Source of the DNA: an uncultured Winogradskyella sp.
GTDB taxonomy: Bacteria > Bacteroidota > Bacteroidia > Flavobacteriales > Flavobacteriaceae
Assembly (NCBI RefSeq): GCF_947496485.1
Contig: NZ_CANMCZ010000001.1
Location: 491,596 to 555,595, forward strand
Direction of reading: 5' to 3'
DNA length: 64,000 nucleotides
The notes under the pieces were generated by a model. That model was not told the origin of the DNA and made no database searches. It saw only the letters and a program-made list of their open reading frames with translations. A program made the position numbers and the translations under genes. Positions 26,069 through 34,343 of this stretch are shown here, in pieces. The first letter of the stretch is position 1. Each line of letters starts with the position of its first letter.

Positions 26069-28306
26069 ATGTCCCAGGTCAAATATTATATATTTGTTTT
26101 TTTAGCATGTTTTTGTAGTCTGGCTTTTACACAACAAGATAGTGTAGAGGACACAGAAAGGCTTACTGTGAAGTTGCAGGAACATCTTAATCAAGCTAAG
26201 TTAAACAGTGATCGCGGTGATTATTATGATGCAAAAAACGATTTACAAAAAGCTTTAGACATTGCCATAAAAATTAAAGATAGGTCTAGCGAAGGCAAAA
26301 TCTATACTAAAATTGCAAAAGTTCAATTTCTTGTTAATGAACAAGATCAAGCCAATATTTCACTCACCAAGGCATTACAGATTCAACGTGAAATTGATGA
26401 TTATGGTAATCGCGCCATAACCTATAACATTAAAGGTGTAATTCACAGTACAAAAGAAGAGTACAAAACTGCCTTAGAGTATTTTAATTCAGCAAAAAAT
26501 TTATTTGAACAAGAAAATTTAGACGAATACATTTCTGAAGTTACACTAAATGAAGCTAAAGTATATATTGCACTAAAGCGTTACGAAGAGGCTAAAGCCA
26601 AGCTCGAAAAAACCATAATAATTGCTAAAAAATACGATCAAGAACGCCGACTTAGTAGTGCTCTAATACAGAGTGCAAAAGTGTCTAGTGCTCTAAACAA
26701 TATAGAATTAGCCCTTTCACAAGCTGAAGAAGGTTTAGAAATAGCTAAGACTTATAAAATTTTAGAAAACGTTAATGAAGCCTACTTAACATTAAGCGAT
26801 ATTCATGAAAAAAATAATGATTATAAGAGCTCTTTAGACTATGTTAAAAAGCATCTAATTTTATCCGATTCTATATTAAATGTTAAGCGCGAAAACCTAG
26901 CACTAGGAATTACAGGTCAATTTATTAGTAATTATAAAGATGCTGAAAATGCTCAGTTAAAAGCCCAAGTGGAGGAAGTTACAGCTGAGAGTGCTTTTAC
27001 AAGAATTACTACTATATTAAGTATTGCTTTAATTACTATTCTATCTTTATTAACCTTATCCTTATACAAAAACAATAATATAAGATTAAGAACCAATAAT
27101 ATGCTTCATATAAAAAATGATGAACTTATTGTTGCAAAAGAAAAAGCAGAGTTAGCATCTAAGACAAAAGCTAATTTCTTATCTACAGTAACGCATGAGT
27201 TGCGTACTCCGTTATATGCAGTTACAGGACTTACAAATATGCTATTAGATGAAAAACCGAAAGATCATCAAATACCACATTTAAAATCATTAAAATTTTC
27301 TGGAGACTATCTATTAACTTTTATCAACGATATTCTACAGATAAATAAAATTGAAGCTAATAAAGTTGAATTAGACCCTGAAGAATTCAACCTCAAACAC
27401 AAACTAGAAAATGTAATTTCTGCCCTGAGTAATTCAGCTAACGATAATAACACCAAATTACATTTTGAGTATGAAGACGGTTTACCAGAAACATATATTG
27501 GTGACCAATTAAAGATTTCCCAAATCTTAATTAACCTACTTGGAAATGCTATTAAATTCACAAAAGATGGAGACATCTGGGTGAGAGCGTGCAAAATTGA
27601 TCAAAAAAACAATGTGTACAATCTTCGCTTTGAAATTGAAGATAATGGTATTGGTATTACAAAAGAAAAACAAGACCACATGTTTGAGAGTTTCTCTCAA
27701 GGCTCTGTGCAAATTAACAGAAAGTATGGAGGTACTGGTCTAGGTCTATCTATTGTAAAAGGACTAATTGAAATTCTTAAAGGAAAAATTTATCTAAAGA
27801 GTGAGCTTGGAAAAGGCACAACATTCTCTTTTGAAATTCCTTTAGAATACACTGAAATTGTCGAAAAACCTAAAGTAGAAGAAACTAAAAAATCTAATAA
27901 GATGGAAGATTTGGACTTAAGCAATGTTAAGATTCTAATTGTAGAAGACAACAAAATCAATCAGATGATTACCAAAAAGATTCTAAACAAAATGGATCTG
28001 TATTGTGATGTGGTTGACAATGGCGAAGACGCTGTTGAACAAGTAAAAGAAACTACTTATGATGTAGTGCTAATGGATATTCACATGCCAGGTATTAGTG
28101 GATTGGAAGCGACAAAAATTATAAGGACTTTTGATAAAGAACTCACCATTTTTGCACTAACAGCTGTTACTTTAGAAGACAAAATGCAAGAATTTGGTGA
28201 AGCTGGTTTCGATGATATTATTTCAAAACCTTTTAAGCAAGAAGATTTTGAAAAGAAATTATATGCTGCCCTTTCTGGTGAAAAAATAGTATCTAGCTTT
28301 TTTTAG
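26069..28306 (+). CDS. TPR-containing hybrid sensor histidine kinase/response regulator
   Basis: A 745-residue membrane kinase. Order of parts: signal peptide (1-21), a periplasmic TPR array (about 30-280), a membrane helix (about 313-333), HisKA with phospho-accepting His376 (STVTHELRTPLY), HATPase_c with N box NLLGNAIKF, G1 box DNGIGI and G2 box GGTGLGLSIVKG, then a receiver domain with IVEDNKINQ, phospho-accepting Asp670 (VLMDIHMPG) and the signal-transducing Lys in ISKPF. No HPt or DNA-binding output domain is present, so the phosphate must pass to another protein. The last bases overlap the stop of lpxK on the other strand. Confidence 0.93.
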   Translation: MSQVKYYIFVFLACFCSLAFTQQDSVEDTERLTVKLQEHLNQAKLNSDRGDYYDAKNDLQKALDIAIKIKDRSSEGKIYTKIAKVQFLVNEQDQANISLTKALQIQREIDDYGNRAITYNIKGVIHSTKEEYKTALEYFNSAKNLFEQENLDEYISEVTLNEAKVYIALKRYEEAKAKLEKTIIIAKKYDQERRLSSALIQSAKVSSALNNIELALSQAEEGLEIAKTYKILENVNEAYLTLSDIHEKNNDYKSSLDYVKKHLILSDSILNVKRENLALGITGQFISNYKDAENAQLKAQVEEVTAESAFTRITTILSIALITILSLLTLSLYKNNNIRLRTNNMLHIKNDELIVAKEKAELASKTKANFLSTVTHELRTPLYAVTGLTNMLLDEKPKDHQIPHLKSLKFSGDYLLTFINDILQINKIEANKVELDPEEFNLKHKLENVISALSNSANDNNTKLHFEYEDGLPETYIGDQLKISQILINLLGNAIKFTKDGDIWVRACKIDQKNNVYNLRFEIEDNGIGITKEKQDHMFESFSQGSVQINRKYGGTGLGLSIVKGLIEILKGKIYLKSELGKGTTFSFEIPLEYTEIVEKPKVEETKKSNKMEDLDLSNVKILIVEDNKINQMITKKILNKMDLYCDVVDNGEDAVEQVKETTYDVVLMDIHMPGISGLEATKIIRTFDKELTIFALTAVTLEDKMQEFGEAGFDDIISKPFKQEDFEKKLYAALSGEKIVSSFF

Positions 28307-29304
28307 TCAATAAACGACTTAACAGCAGCATCAAAAACTTCTGATTGGTCTATTGCTATTTGAATTGGTAAGAAATACAATTTATCATTTAATCTTCCAT
28401 CATTTGATAAACGTACATAATCCTTTTCTGTAGTAATTACTAATGGTTTAGTTGCTAAGAATTCAATATCAGAGGTTTTGAAATTATAATGATCGTTGTA
28501 TTCTAAATGATCAAAATGTAATCCTTTATAAGCTAAAAAATCAACTAATGGTTTTGCATCTGCTATACCTGTAACAAGGGTAAACTTAGGAAGAGTAGCA
28601 AGTTCTAAAGTATCAAATTCAGACATTACAGTTTCGGCATATTCAATATAACTAAAAAATACTTTTTGAGTATTTCTTAGTTTCAATTCTGAAATTATCT
28701 TACTTTTTTCCACTTCCGAAAGATCCTTTCTGCACTTGGTAACCACAACAATATCCGCTCTTTTCGCACCAGATTGAGGCTCTCGCAAATTGCCTGTTGG
28801 CAAAACTATATCATTATAATAGAGATTATTGTAAGCTGTTAGCAAAACATTAAAACCTGCTTTTACTTTTCTATGCTGAAATGCGTCATCTAATAAAACA
28901 ACTTCAGGTTTAGGATCTAAACTTCTAAGTCTAACAATACCATTCTGACGATTAGAATCTACAGCAACACTTATTTCATTTTTAAACTTATTATAGAATT
29001 GAAACGGTTCATCACCAATAGAGTCGGTTGTTGCATTTTCATCCGCTAGAATAAACCCATCTGTTTTTCGTTTGTAACCTCTACTTAATGTGGCAAGTCG
29101 CTTTTCATCCTTTAATAATCGGATCAAATATTCAACCATAGGAGTTTTTCCGGTGCCACCAGTACTGAGGTTTCCAACACAAATAATAGGAAAATTATAT
29201 GATTTTGAAGACTTTATTTCAGCATCATAAAGTTTATTTCGTAACCATGTTACCAAATAATAAATTGGTACAATTGGGAATAATATGATTCGGATCAACT
29301 TCAC
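28303..29304 (-). CDS. lpxK: Tetraacyldisaccharide 4'-kinase
   Basis: LpxK phosphorylates the 4' position of the lipid A disaccharide at the inner-membrane surface. The 333-residue protein has an N-terminal amphipathic or membrane helix (LIRIILFPIVPIYYLVTW), the P-loop GNLSTGGTGKTP at 44-55, and SRGYKRK, GDEPFQF and VVLLDDAFQHR, all typical. The start is GTG 29304, since no ATG is available near the N-terminus. The stop codon overlaps that of the convergent kinase gene. Confidence 0.93.
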   Translation of the reverse strand: MKLIRIILFPIVPIYYLVTWLRNKLYDAEIKSSKSYNFPIICVGNLSTGGTGKTPMVEYLIRLLKDEKRLATLSRGYKRKTDGFILADENATTDSIGDEPFQFYNKFKNEISVAVDSNRQNGIVRLRSLDPKPEVVLLDDAFQHRKVKAGFNVLLTAYNNLYYNDIVLPTGNLREPQSGAKRADIVVVTKCRKDLSEVEKSKIISELKLRNTQKVFFSYIEYAETVMSEFDTLELATLPKFTLVTGIADAKPLVDFLAYKGLHFDHLEYNDHYNFKTSDIEFLATKPLVITTEKDYVRLSNDGRLNDKLYFLPIQIAIDQSEVFDAAVKSFID

Positions 29305-29340
29305 AACTACGAAATGAGTAACTAAAGATTAAATATTAAA

Positions 29341-29348
29341 CAAATATA
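29341..29348 (-). promoter_or_regulatory. -7 box of the lpxK promoter
   Basis: On the minus strand this reads TATATTTG, a full TAnnTTTG match, 36 bases upstream of the lpxK GTG. The -33 region shows no clear TTTG. Confidence 0.45.
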
Positions 29349-29408
29349 TGAATGACGAATTACATCTGACCTATTTAATAAAATAAAGAATTACAGATGA
29401 AAATATAC

Positions 29409-29416
29409 TATTTTTG
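29409..29416 (+). promoter_or_regulatory. -7 box upstream of the Nif3-like gene
   Basis: TATTTTTG fully matches TAnnTTTG and lies 17 bases before ATG 29434. It forms a divergent pair with the lpxK box. A -33 match is not evident. Confidence 0.45.
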
Positions 29417-29433
29417 ATACAAATTGATACTTT

Positions 29434-30528
29434 ATGATTGTTCAAGATGTTATAAACCACTTACAAGACTTAGCTCCATTAGCTTATGCCGAAGATTTTG
29501 ATAACGTTGGTCTTTTAGTTGGAGACAAAAACCAATCTGTCTCTGGTATTTTAGTAACACTAGACACACTTGAAACTGTTGTTGAAGAAGCAATTGAGAG
29601 TAATTGCAATCTCATTGTTAGCTTCCACCCTATCATTTTTAAAGGCCTAAAAAAACTAACTGGAAAAACCTATGTAGAGCGTGTAGTCATTAAAGCCATA
29701 CAACATAATATTGCTATTTTCTCTATTCATACAGCCTTAGATAATGCTATAGAAGGAGTTAATTCAATTATTTGTGACCAATTAGGATTAAAAAACAAGA
29801 AAATCTTAATACCACAAGCTGCTACTATCAAAAAACTACAGACTTATGTTCCGAAGGCTAATGCCCAAGAACTAAGGCAAGCACTTTTTAATGCAGGAGC
29901 AGGAATGTTAGGAAACTATGAATCTTGCAGTTTTAATGTAGATGGAGAAGGCACCTATTTAGGTAATGAAGACTCAAATCCTGCAATTGGAGAAAAAGGG
30001 CAATTACATACTGAAAACGAAACCGCCATATCAGTAACCTTTAAAAAACATTTAGAATCAAAAGTTTTAAAAATGCTTTTTGAAGCACACCCATATGAAG
30101 AGGTGGCTTATGAAGTTTCAACTTTAGAAAACACTAATCAGCATATAGGCATGGGAATGATTGGCGAACTCCAAAGCGAAATGAGCGCAAAAGATTGTTT
30201 GCTATATATTAAAAATAAAATGAACACTGAGTGTGTAAGACATACAACATTATCAGAAAAGCCAATTAAAAAAATTGCCGTTTTAGGAGGTTCAGGTAGT
30301 TTTGCAATTAATGCTGCAAAGGCTAAAGGAGCTGACCTTTTAGTGACCGCAGATCTAAAATATCATGACTTTTTCAGTGCAGAAAATGATATAATACTAG
30401 CAGATATTGGGCATTATGAAAGTGAACAGTTCACAAAATCGTTTTTAGTAGACTATCTCTCGAAAAAAATTACTAATTTTGCAATCATTTTATCAAAGAC
30501 AAATACAAATCCGGTAAAGTATTTATAA
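29434..30528 (+). CDS. Nif3-like dinuclear metal center protein
   Basis: A 364-residue member of the NIF3/YbgI/YqfO family, cytoplasmic proteins that form hexameric toroids with a dinuclear metal site. Metal ligands are seen in IVSFHPIIFKGLKKL (His about 62), ALDNAIEGVN (Asp about 103) and the C-terminal ADIGHYESEQF (His and Glu about 331-335). The middle region (about 130-240) is the extra PII-like domain found in YqfO-type members (LFEAHPYEEVAYEV). The biochemical role is not settled; GTP cyclohydrolase 1 type 2 is an older label. The next gene starts 2 bases after its stop. Confidence 0.9.
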   Translation: MIVQDVINHLQDLAPLAYAEDFDNVGLLVGDKNQSVSGILVTLDTLETVVEEAIESNCNLIVSFHPIIFKGLKKLTGKTYVERVVIKAIQHNIAIFSIHTALDNAIEGVNSIICDQLGLKNKKILIPQAATIKKLQTYVPKANAQELRQALFNAGAGMLGNYESCSFNVDGEGTYLGNEDSNPAIGEKGQLHTENETAISVTFKKHLESKVLKMLFEAHPYEEVAYEVSTLENTNQHIGMGMIGELQSEMSAKDCLLYIKNKMNTECVRHTTLSEKPIKKIAVLGGSGSFAINAAKAKGADLLVTADLKYHDFFSAENDIILADIGHYESEQFTKSFLVDYLSKKITNFAIILSKTNTNPVKYL

Positions 30529-30530
30529 TT

Positions 30531-31316
30531 ATGGCAAAAAAAGCTGAAGTTTCTGTTGAAGAGCGATTAAGAGCACTATATGATTTACAATTAATTGACT
30601 CTAGAGTAGACGAAATAAGAAATGTCAGAGGTGAGCTTCCTTTAGAAGTTAGAGATTTAGAAGACGAAGTTGAAGGACTTAACACAAGAATGGAAAAGCT
30701 AAATGATAGCCTAGCTATTATTGACGATGAGATTAAAGGGAAAAAGAATTTAATTGAAGAGGCAAAAGCTTTAATCAAAAAATACAGTGAGCAACAAAAG
30801 AATGTTAGAAATAACAGAGAATATAACTCATTGACAAAAGAAATTGAATTTCAAGAATTAGAAATTCAATTGGCAGAAAAGCACATCAAAGAATTTAAGG
30901 TACAAATAGATCAGAAAAAAGAAGTTATTTCTGAAACTAAAGACCGATTAAAAGATCGTAATGCGCACCTCAAACACAAAAAAGGTGAACTTAACGCTAT
31001 TTTAAAGGAAACTGAAAAAGAAGAAGAAGCCCTTTTAGGGAAATCTCAAGAATTTCAGAAGAAAATTGAAGAGCGTTTGGTAAATGCGTACCATAGAATT
31101 AGAAACAACGTTAAAAATGGTTTAGCAGTTGTTGCTATTGAGCGTGGTGCATCTGGTGGATCATTCTTTACTATTCCACCTCAAGTACAAGTAGAAATTG
31201 CTTCTCGTAAAAAAGTAATTACTGATGAGCATAGTGGACGTATCTTAGTTGATGCTGCTCTAGCTGAAGAGGAAAAAGTGAAAATGGGTAAATTATTTGC
31301 TAAACTAAGTAAGTAA
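30531..31316 (+). CDS. Coiled-coil protein of the C4 zinc-ribbon (YacP/CT398-like) family, zinc site lost
   Basis: A 261-residue protein, mostly a long antiparallel coiled coil (about 10-185), followed by a compact C-terminal domain. The family normally ends in a C4 zinc ribbon of the form CGGCFxxIPPQ...CEHCGRILV. Here the same backbone is recognisable (GASGGSFFTIPPQVQ, DEHSGRILVD) but all four cysteines are replaced by Ser, Phe or Asp-like residues, so zinc binding in that form is not possible. It follows the Nif3-like gene by 2 bases, the usual pairing of these families. Function is unknown. Confidence 0.85.
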   Translation: MAKKAEVSVEERLRALYDLQLIDSRVDEIRNVRGELPLEVRDLEDEVEGLNTRMEKLNDSLAIIDDEIKGKKNLIEEAKALIKKYSEQQKNVRNNREYNSLTKEIEFQELEIQLAEKHIKEFKVQIDQKKEVISETKDRLKDRNAHLKHKKGELNAILKETEKEEEALLGKSQEFQKKIEERLVNAYHRIRNNVKNGLAVVAIERGASGGSFFTIPPQVQVEIASRKKVITDEHSGRILVDAALAEEEKVKMGKLFAKLSK

Positions 31317-31337
31317 TTTTTCAACATAATTTAGATT

Positions 31338-31366
31338 AAGCCTTCACGATTGTGAAGGCTTTTTTA
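31338..31366 (+). terminator. Terminator after the Nif3/zinc-ribbon operon
   Basis: A 10-bp stem (31338-31347 with 31352-31361), loop GATT, then a run of T. It begins 22 bases after the stop codon. The GTG that would open a longer msrA frame lies in the right arm of this hairpin. Confidence 0.82.
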
Positions 31367-31441
31367 TTTAATAAAATTTTAAAACAATTCGGTTTAAGGA
31401 ATTGTAATTTTACACGTCTATTAGAAAAAGAAAATATAATC

Positions 31442-32104
31442 ATGAAAAAATTACTTTACGTTTTAAGCATTAGTTTATTTTTTAGTTGTCACAATCAAGC
31501 ACAAGTCAATGAAAAACAACAAGCTGTAATTGATGCAGAACCTGTTGTTGTTCCATTAGAAGATGGTAAAGCAAGAGCTTATTTTGCCAGTGGTTGTTTT
31601 TGGTGTGTTGAAGCGGTTTACGAGAGCGTCAAAGGTGTTGACGAAGTTATAAATGGATATTCTGGTGGATATACAGAAAAACCAACCTATGAAGCTAGTA
31701 ATACAGGTAGAACAGGACATGCAGAAGCTGTAGAAGTTATCTATGATCCAGAAGTGGTGACCTTTGCAACATTAGTAGATGTGTATTTTGGTTCTCAAAA
31801 TCCTACGCAAGTTAATGGACAAGGACCAGATAGAGGTTCGCAATACCGCTCCATAATCTTTTATCAAGATAATGATCAAAAGAAAATTATTGAAGACAAA
31901 AAAGCTGCTTTAGCAAAAGAGCTAGATGCTACAATTGCAGCGGAAGTATATCCATTTCAGAAATTTTGGGTTGGCGAAGATTATCATCAAAATTATGAAC
32001 GTCTTCACCCTAATCAAGGTTATATTAGAAATGTATCAGTACCAAGGCTAAATCGATTTAAAGCTAAGTTTCCTGAGTTACTGAAAGAAGAAGAAAAACA
32101 TTAA
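31442..32104 (+). CDS. msrA: Peptide-methionine (S)-S-oxide reductase, lipoprotein
   Basis: MsrA repairs Met-S-sulfoxide in proteins. From ATG 31442 the protein has 220 residues and starts with a lipoprotein signal, MKKLLYVLSISLFFSC with lipidated Cys16, so it acts outside the cytoplasm. The active site is ASGCFWCVEAVY with Cys52, followed by GYSGG, GHAEAVEVIYDP, PTQVNGQGPDRGSQYRS and EDYHQNY. No MsrB domain is fused. A longer frame back to 31352 begins inside a terminator and is rejected. The gene is flanked by terminators, so it is transcribed alone. Confidence 0.95.
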   Translation: MKKLLYVLSISLFFSCHNQAQVNEKQQAVIDAEPVVVPLEDGKARAYFASGCFWCVEAVYESVKGVDEVINGYSGGYTEKPTYEASNTGRTGHAEAVEVIYDPEVVTFATLVDVYFGSQNPTQVNGQGPDRGSQYRSIIFYQDNDQKKIIEDKKAALAKELDATIAAEVYPFQKFWVGEDYHQNYERLHPNQGYIRNVSVPRLNRFKAKFPELLKEEEKH

Positions 32105-32143
32105 ATAAAAAAAGCCTGAAATTAATTTCAGGCTTTTTTTATT
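32104..32143. terminator. Perfect palindromic bidirectional terminator
   Basis: Arms 32104-32123 and 32124-32143 are exact reverse complements (20 bp, no loop) with A7 on the left and T7 on the right. The hairpin starts at the last base of the msrA stop and ends at the base before the convergent methyltransferase stop, so it fills the whole gap between them. Confidence 0.88.
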
Positions 32144-32947
32144 CTACTTCTTAGTCGCTTTCAGTTCAAACAACATAGGAAAAAGTTGATCTTTCATCTT
32201 ATACATTCCGTTATCAAGCTTTACTAAATCAGGAAATACATCATAAGGGCTTTCATCATATTCATTGAGATAGTCTATCTGTAATCCTGCTTCAATAAGA
32301 GAATTCAAAACTTCAGCTAATCCATGATTCCAGCCATATTCTTTACTTACCATTTTTGAAGATTGATTGGCATAAGTACCTTCGTACTCTTCATAAATAG
32401 CTTCTTTTCTATTATAATGGTATTTCATTTTAGATTCTCCATCTACATAATCAAACATCCATAAAATAGGATGGAACTCAACTATATAAAACGTTCCTCC
32501 AACTTTAAGACGCTCAGCAATCATTTTGGCCCAAGGTTTTAAATCTGGCAACCAACCAATAGTTCCATAGCTAGTAAATATAATATCAAAAGTTTCAGAA
32601 ACATGCTCAGAAGTATCTAAAACATTGCAACAAACAAATTCAGCATTAAGTTTTAATTCGTCATTTAATTGTTTTGCTAATTTTATGCCTTCATCACTCA
32701 AATCCACTCCAACTGCCTTTGCTCCCATTCTACTCCAACTCAAGGTATCTTGCCCAAAATGGCATTGTAAGTGCAGTAAAGATTTACCACTAACATCGCC
32801 TAATGCTTTCAATTCATAAGGCATCAAAGAAGTTTCACCAGATTTGAAAGCATTCATTTTATACATTTTACTTTCTGCATGAATACCAACTTTTTGGTTC
32901 CAAGTATCTCTATTTACATCAAAATAATTAGTGTGCTCTTCCATCAT
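32144..32947 (-). CDS. Class I SAM-dependent methyltransferase
   Basis: A 267-residue cytoplasmic methyltransferase. Motif I is SLLHLQCHFGQDTLS (about 55-69), followed by GAKAVGVDLSDEGIKLA, NAEFVCCNVLDT and FDIIFTSYGTIGWLPDL. The sequence after the core (GGTFYIVEFHPILWMFDY) is typical of a flavobacterial family of unknown substrate. ATG codons at 32947 and 32944 are both possible. It is divergent from the lipoprotein gene at 32986. Confidence 0.85.
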   Translation of the reverse strand: MMEEHTNYFDVNRDTWNQKVGIHAESKMYKMNAFKSGETSLMPYELKALGDVSGKSLLHLQCHFGQDTLSWSRMGAKAVGVDLSDEGIKLAKQLNDELKLNAEFVCCNVLDTSEHVSETFDIIFTSYGTIGWLPDLKPWAKMIAERLKVGGTFYIVEFHPILWMFDYVDGESKMKYHYNRKEAIYEEYEGTYANQSSKMVSKEYGWNHGLAEVLNSLIEAGLQIDYLNEYDESPYDVFPDLVKLDNGMYKMKDQLFPMLFELKATKK

Positions 32948-32985
32948 TGATTAATTTTGAACGTAATTTAAAACATCTTTTTAAA

Positions 32986-33666
32986 ATGAAGTCATTATAT
33001 CTTGGTTTGATTTGCTTATTACTAGTTTCTGCTTGTAAGTCTGACAAATCTGAAACACCAACAAAAAAAGAGCCAAAAGAAATTACTGTGGCACAAAAAA
33101 TAGCCAACGCTCATGGTTTTGAAAATTGGAAAAACGTATCAGAAGTAAAATTTACGTTTAAAGTCGATAGAGATACTATAAAAGGAAAAGGCAGATCTTG
33201 GGTTTGGAAACCCAAAGAAGACAGTGTAACAATGACGGCTGGAGAAACAACAGTTAGTTATAATAGAAGCCAGATGGATAGTACACATATTAGAGCAGAT
33301 AGAGGCTTTATTAATGATAAATATTGGTTACTAGTCCCTTATCAATTGGTTTGGGATAACTCAGCAGAAATCTCAGTTCCTAAATTTTTAGAGGCACCTA
33401 TTAGTAAAACTAAAATGAATATGATAACATTAACATATCCTGAGGAAGGAGGTTACACACCAGGTGATGCTTATGATATTTATTATGACAACAATTTTGA
33501 AATTAAAGAATGGGTATTTAGAAAAGGTAATTCTGAAGAACCATCTCTAACTACAACTTTCGAAAATTATAAAGATTTCAACGGCATTAAAATTGCCATA
33601 GACCATAAGCAAGAAGGTGGTAACTGGAATTTAAACTTTGCTGATGTAAGCATAACATTAGAGTAA
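32986..33666 (+). CDS. Lipoprotein of unknown function, DUF6503-like
   Basis: A 226-residue lipoprotein with signal MKSLYLGLICLLLVSAC and lipidated Cys17. The mature part starts with a Lys/Glu-rich linker, then a beta-rich domain with IANAHGFENWKNVSEVKFTF, RSWVWKPKEDSV, SYNRSQMDSTH and YYDNNFEIKEWVF, which resembles the DUF6503 family. Such folds resemble outer-membrane lipoprotein sorting proteins, but the role here is unknown. An upstream ATG at 32947 in the same frame is less likely, because it would bury the lipoprotein signal. Confidence 0.75.
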   Translation: MKSLYLGLICLLLVSACKSDKSETPTKKEPKEITVAQKIANAHGFENWKNVSEVKFTFKVDRDTIKGKGRSWVWKPKEDSVTMTAGETTVSYNRSQMDSTHIRADRGFINDKYWLLVPYQLVWDNSAEISVPKFLEAPISKTKMNMITLTYPEEGGYTPGDAYDIYYDNNFEIKEWVFRKGNSEEPSLTTTFENYKDFNGIKIAIDHKQEGGNWNLNFADVSITLE

Positions 33667-33688
33667 TACTAAATTCAATTTTTGGCAT

Positions 33689-33816
33689 TACTTTTGTAAT
33701 CTATAATGTAAGTTTCACGTCTGTCGTTTTGACTTAAAACGTATAGCTTACATTTTCCGCCTTTTGGCGCCTATATATATCCAAGCACTTTATCTTACTA
33801 GCTAAAGTGCTTTTTT
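33689..33816 (+). ncRNA. Candidate small RNA (about 110 nt) with own -7 box and terminator
   Basis: A full -7 box TACTTTTG at 33689-33696 is followed by a structured segment and then a strong terminator. The first hairpin has an outer stem 33707-33712/33747-33752 and an inner stem 33725-33730/33736-33741 with a 5-base loop. A second short hairpin (CGCC...GGCG) follows, and the terminator stem is 33783-33792/33803-33812 plus a T-run. No reading frame of note lies inside. A -33 element is not seen, and the segment could instead be the 3' untranslated region of the lipoprotein gene that ends at 33666. Confidence 0.35.
33783..33816. terminator. Hairpin terminator between lipoprotein/sRNA and ferredoxin-CDGSH gene
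   Basis: A 10-bp perfect stem (33783-33792 with 33803-33812) with a 10-base loop, then T residues up to the stop codon of the convergent minus-strand gene at 33817. Confidence 0.75.
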
Positions 33817-34236
33817 CTACCCTCTAAAATCTTCTTTTACATGTGCTCCATCACAATAAGGTTTATTTTGTGAAGCTCCACAACGACAAAATGCAGTTGT
33901 TCTATTTTTAGTTTCTTCATTTCCATCCTTGTGAGTTACTTTTAAAGTACCATAAACCAAAAGCGGTCCATTTTCTAAAACTTCAACTTTTGTTTCCAAA
34001 GATTCAGATGTTTGGTCATCTTCATTGTTCATGTAATAACTCAAAGCACCACTAGGACACTTTTTAACTGTTTCAATTAATTCATCTGTTGAAGCTGCAT
34101 CAATCTTAATCCAAGGTCTTTCATTAGGTTTAAATACATTTGGTAAGCCTTTAACACAAATACCTGAGTGTATACATTTTTCTGCTTCCCAAACTACGTT
34201 TACCTCTCCGTTTGAGTATTCTTTTGTCTTTCCCAT
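33817..34236 (-). CDS. Divergent ferredoxin (Fer4_19) fused to a CDGSH iron-sulfur domain
   Basis: A 139-residue redox protein with two iron-sulfur modules. The N-terminal one (about 5-70) has Cys21, Cys27 and Cys60 (KCIHSGICV, VKKCPSGAL), the Fer4_19 pattern of a single cluster. The C-terminal one (about 95-137) is a mitoNEET-like CDGSH domain with Cys117, Cys119, Cys128 and His132 (FCRCGASQNKPYCDGAH), which binds a labile 2Fe-2S cluster through three Cys and one His. The pair suggests electron or cluster transfer in the cytoplasm. No partner enzyme is adjacent. Confidence 0.9.
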   Translation of the reverse strand: MGKTKEYSNGEVNVVWEAEKCIHSGICVKGLPNVFKPNERPWIKIDAASTDELIETVKKCPSGALSYYMNNEDDQTSESLETKVEVLENGPLLVYGTLKVTHKDGNEETKNRTTAFCRCGASQNKPYCDGAHVKEDFRG

Positions 34237-34287
34237 AACTTAATTGTTTCTTTAAAGATAATTAAAATTCTTATCGAATGAAACACC

Positions 34288-34318
34288 TTTAATCCTTCGC
34301 TTTAAATCCTTATTTTTG
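34288..34318 (+). promoter_or_regulatory. Promoter of the kynurenine cluster
   Basis: TTTA at 34288-34291, 19 bases, then TATTTTTG at 34311-34318: a full -7 match with a 3 of 4 -33 match at the ideal spacing. The kynU TTG at 34344 follows 25 bases later. Confidence 0.55.
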
Positions 34319-34343
34319 TTAGCAACCGATAAATCAATTCAAA

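Noticed and set aside
31352..31441. Longer MsrA from GTG 31352
   Set aside because: The GTG lies in the right arm of a terminator hairpin, and the ATG at 31442 gives a clean lipoprotein signal.
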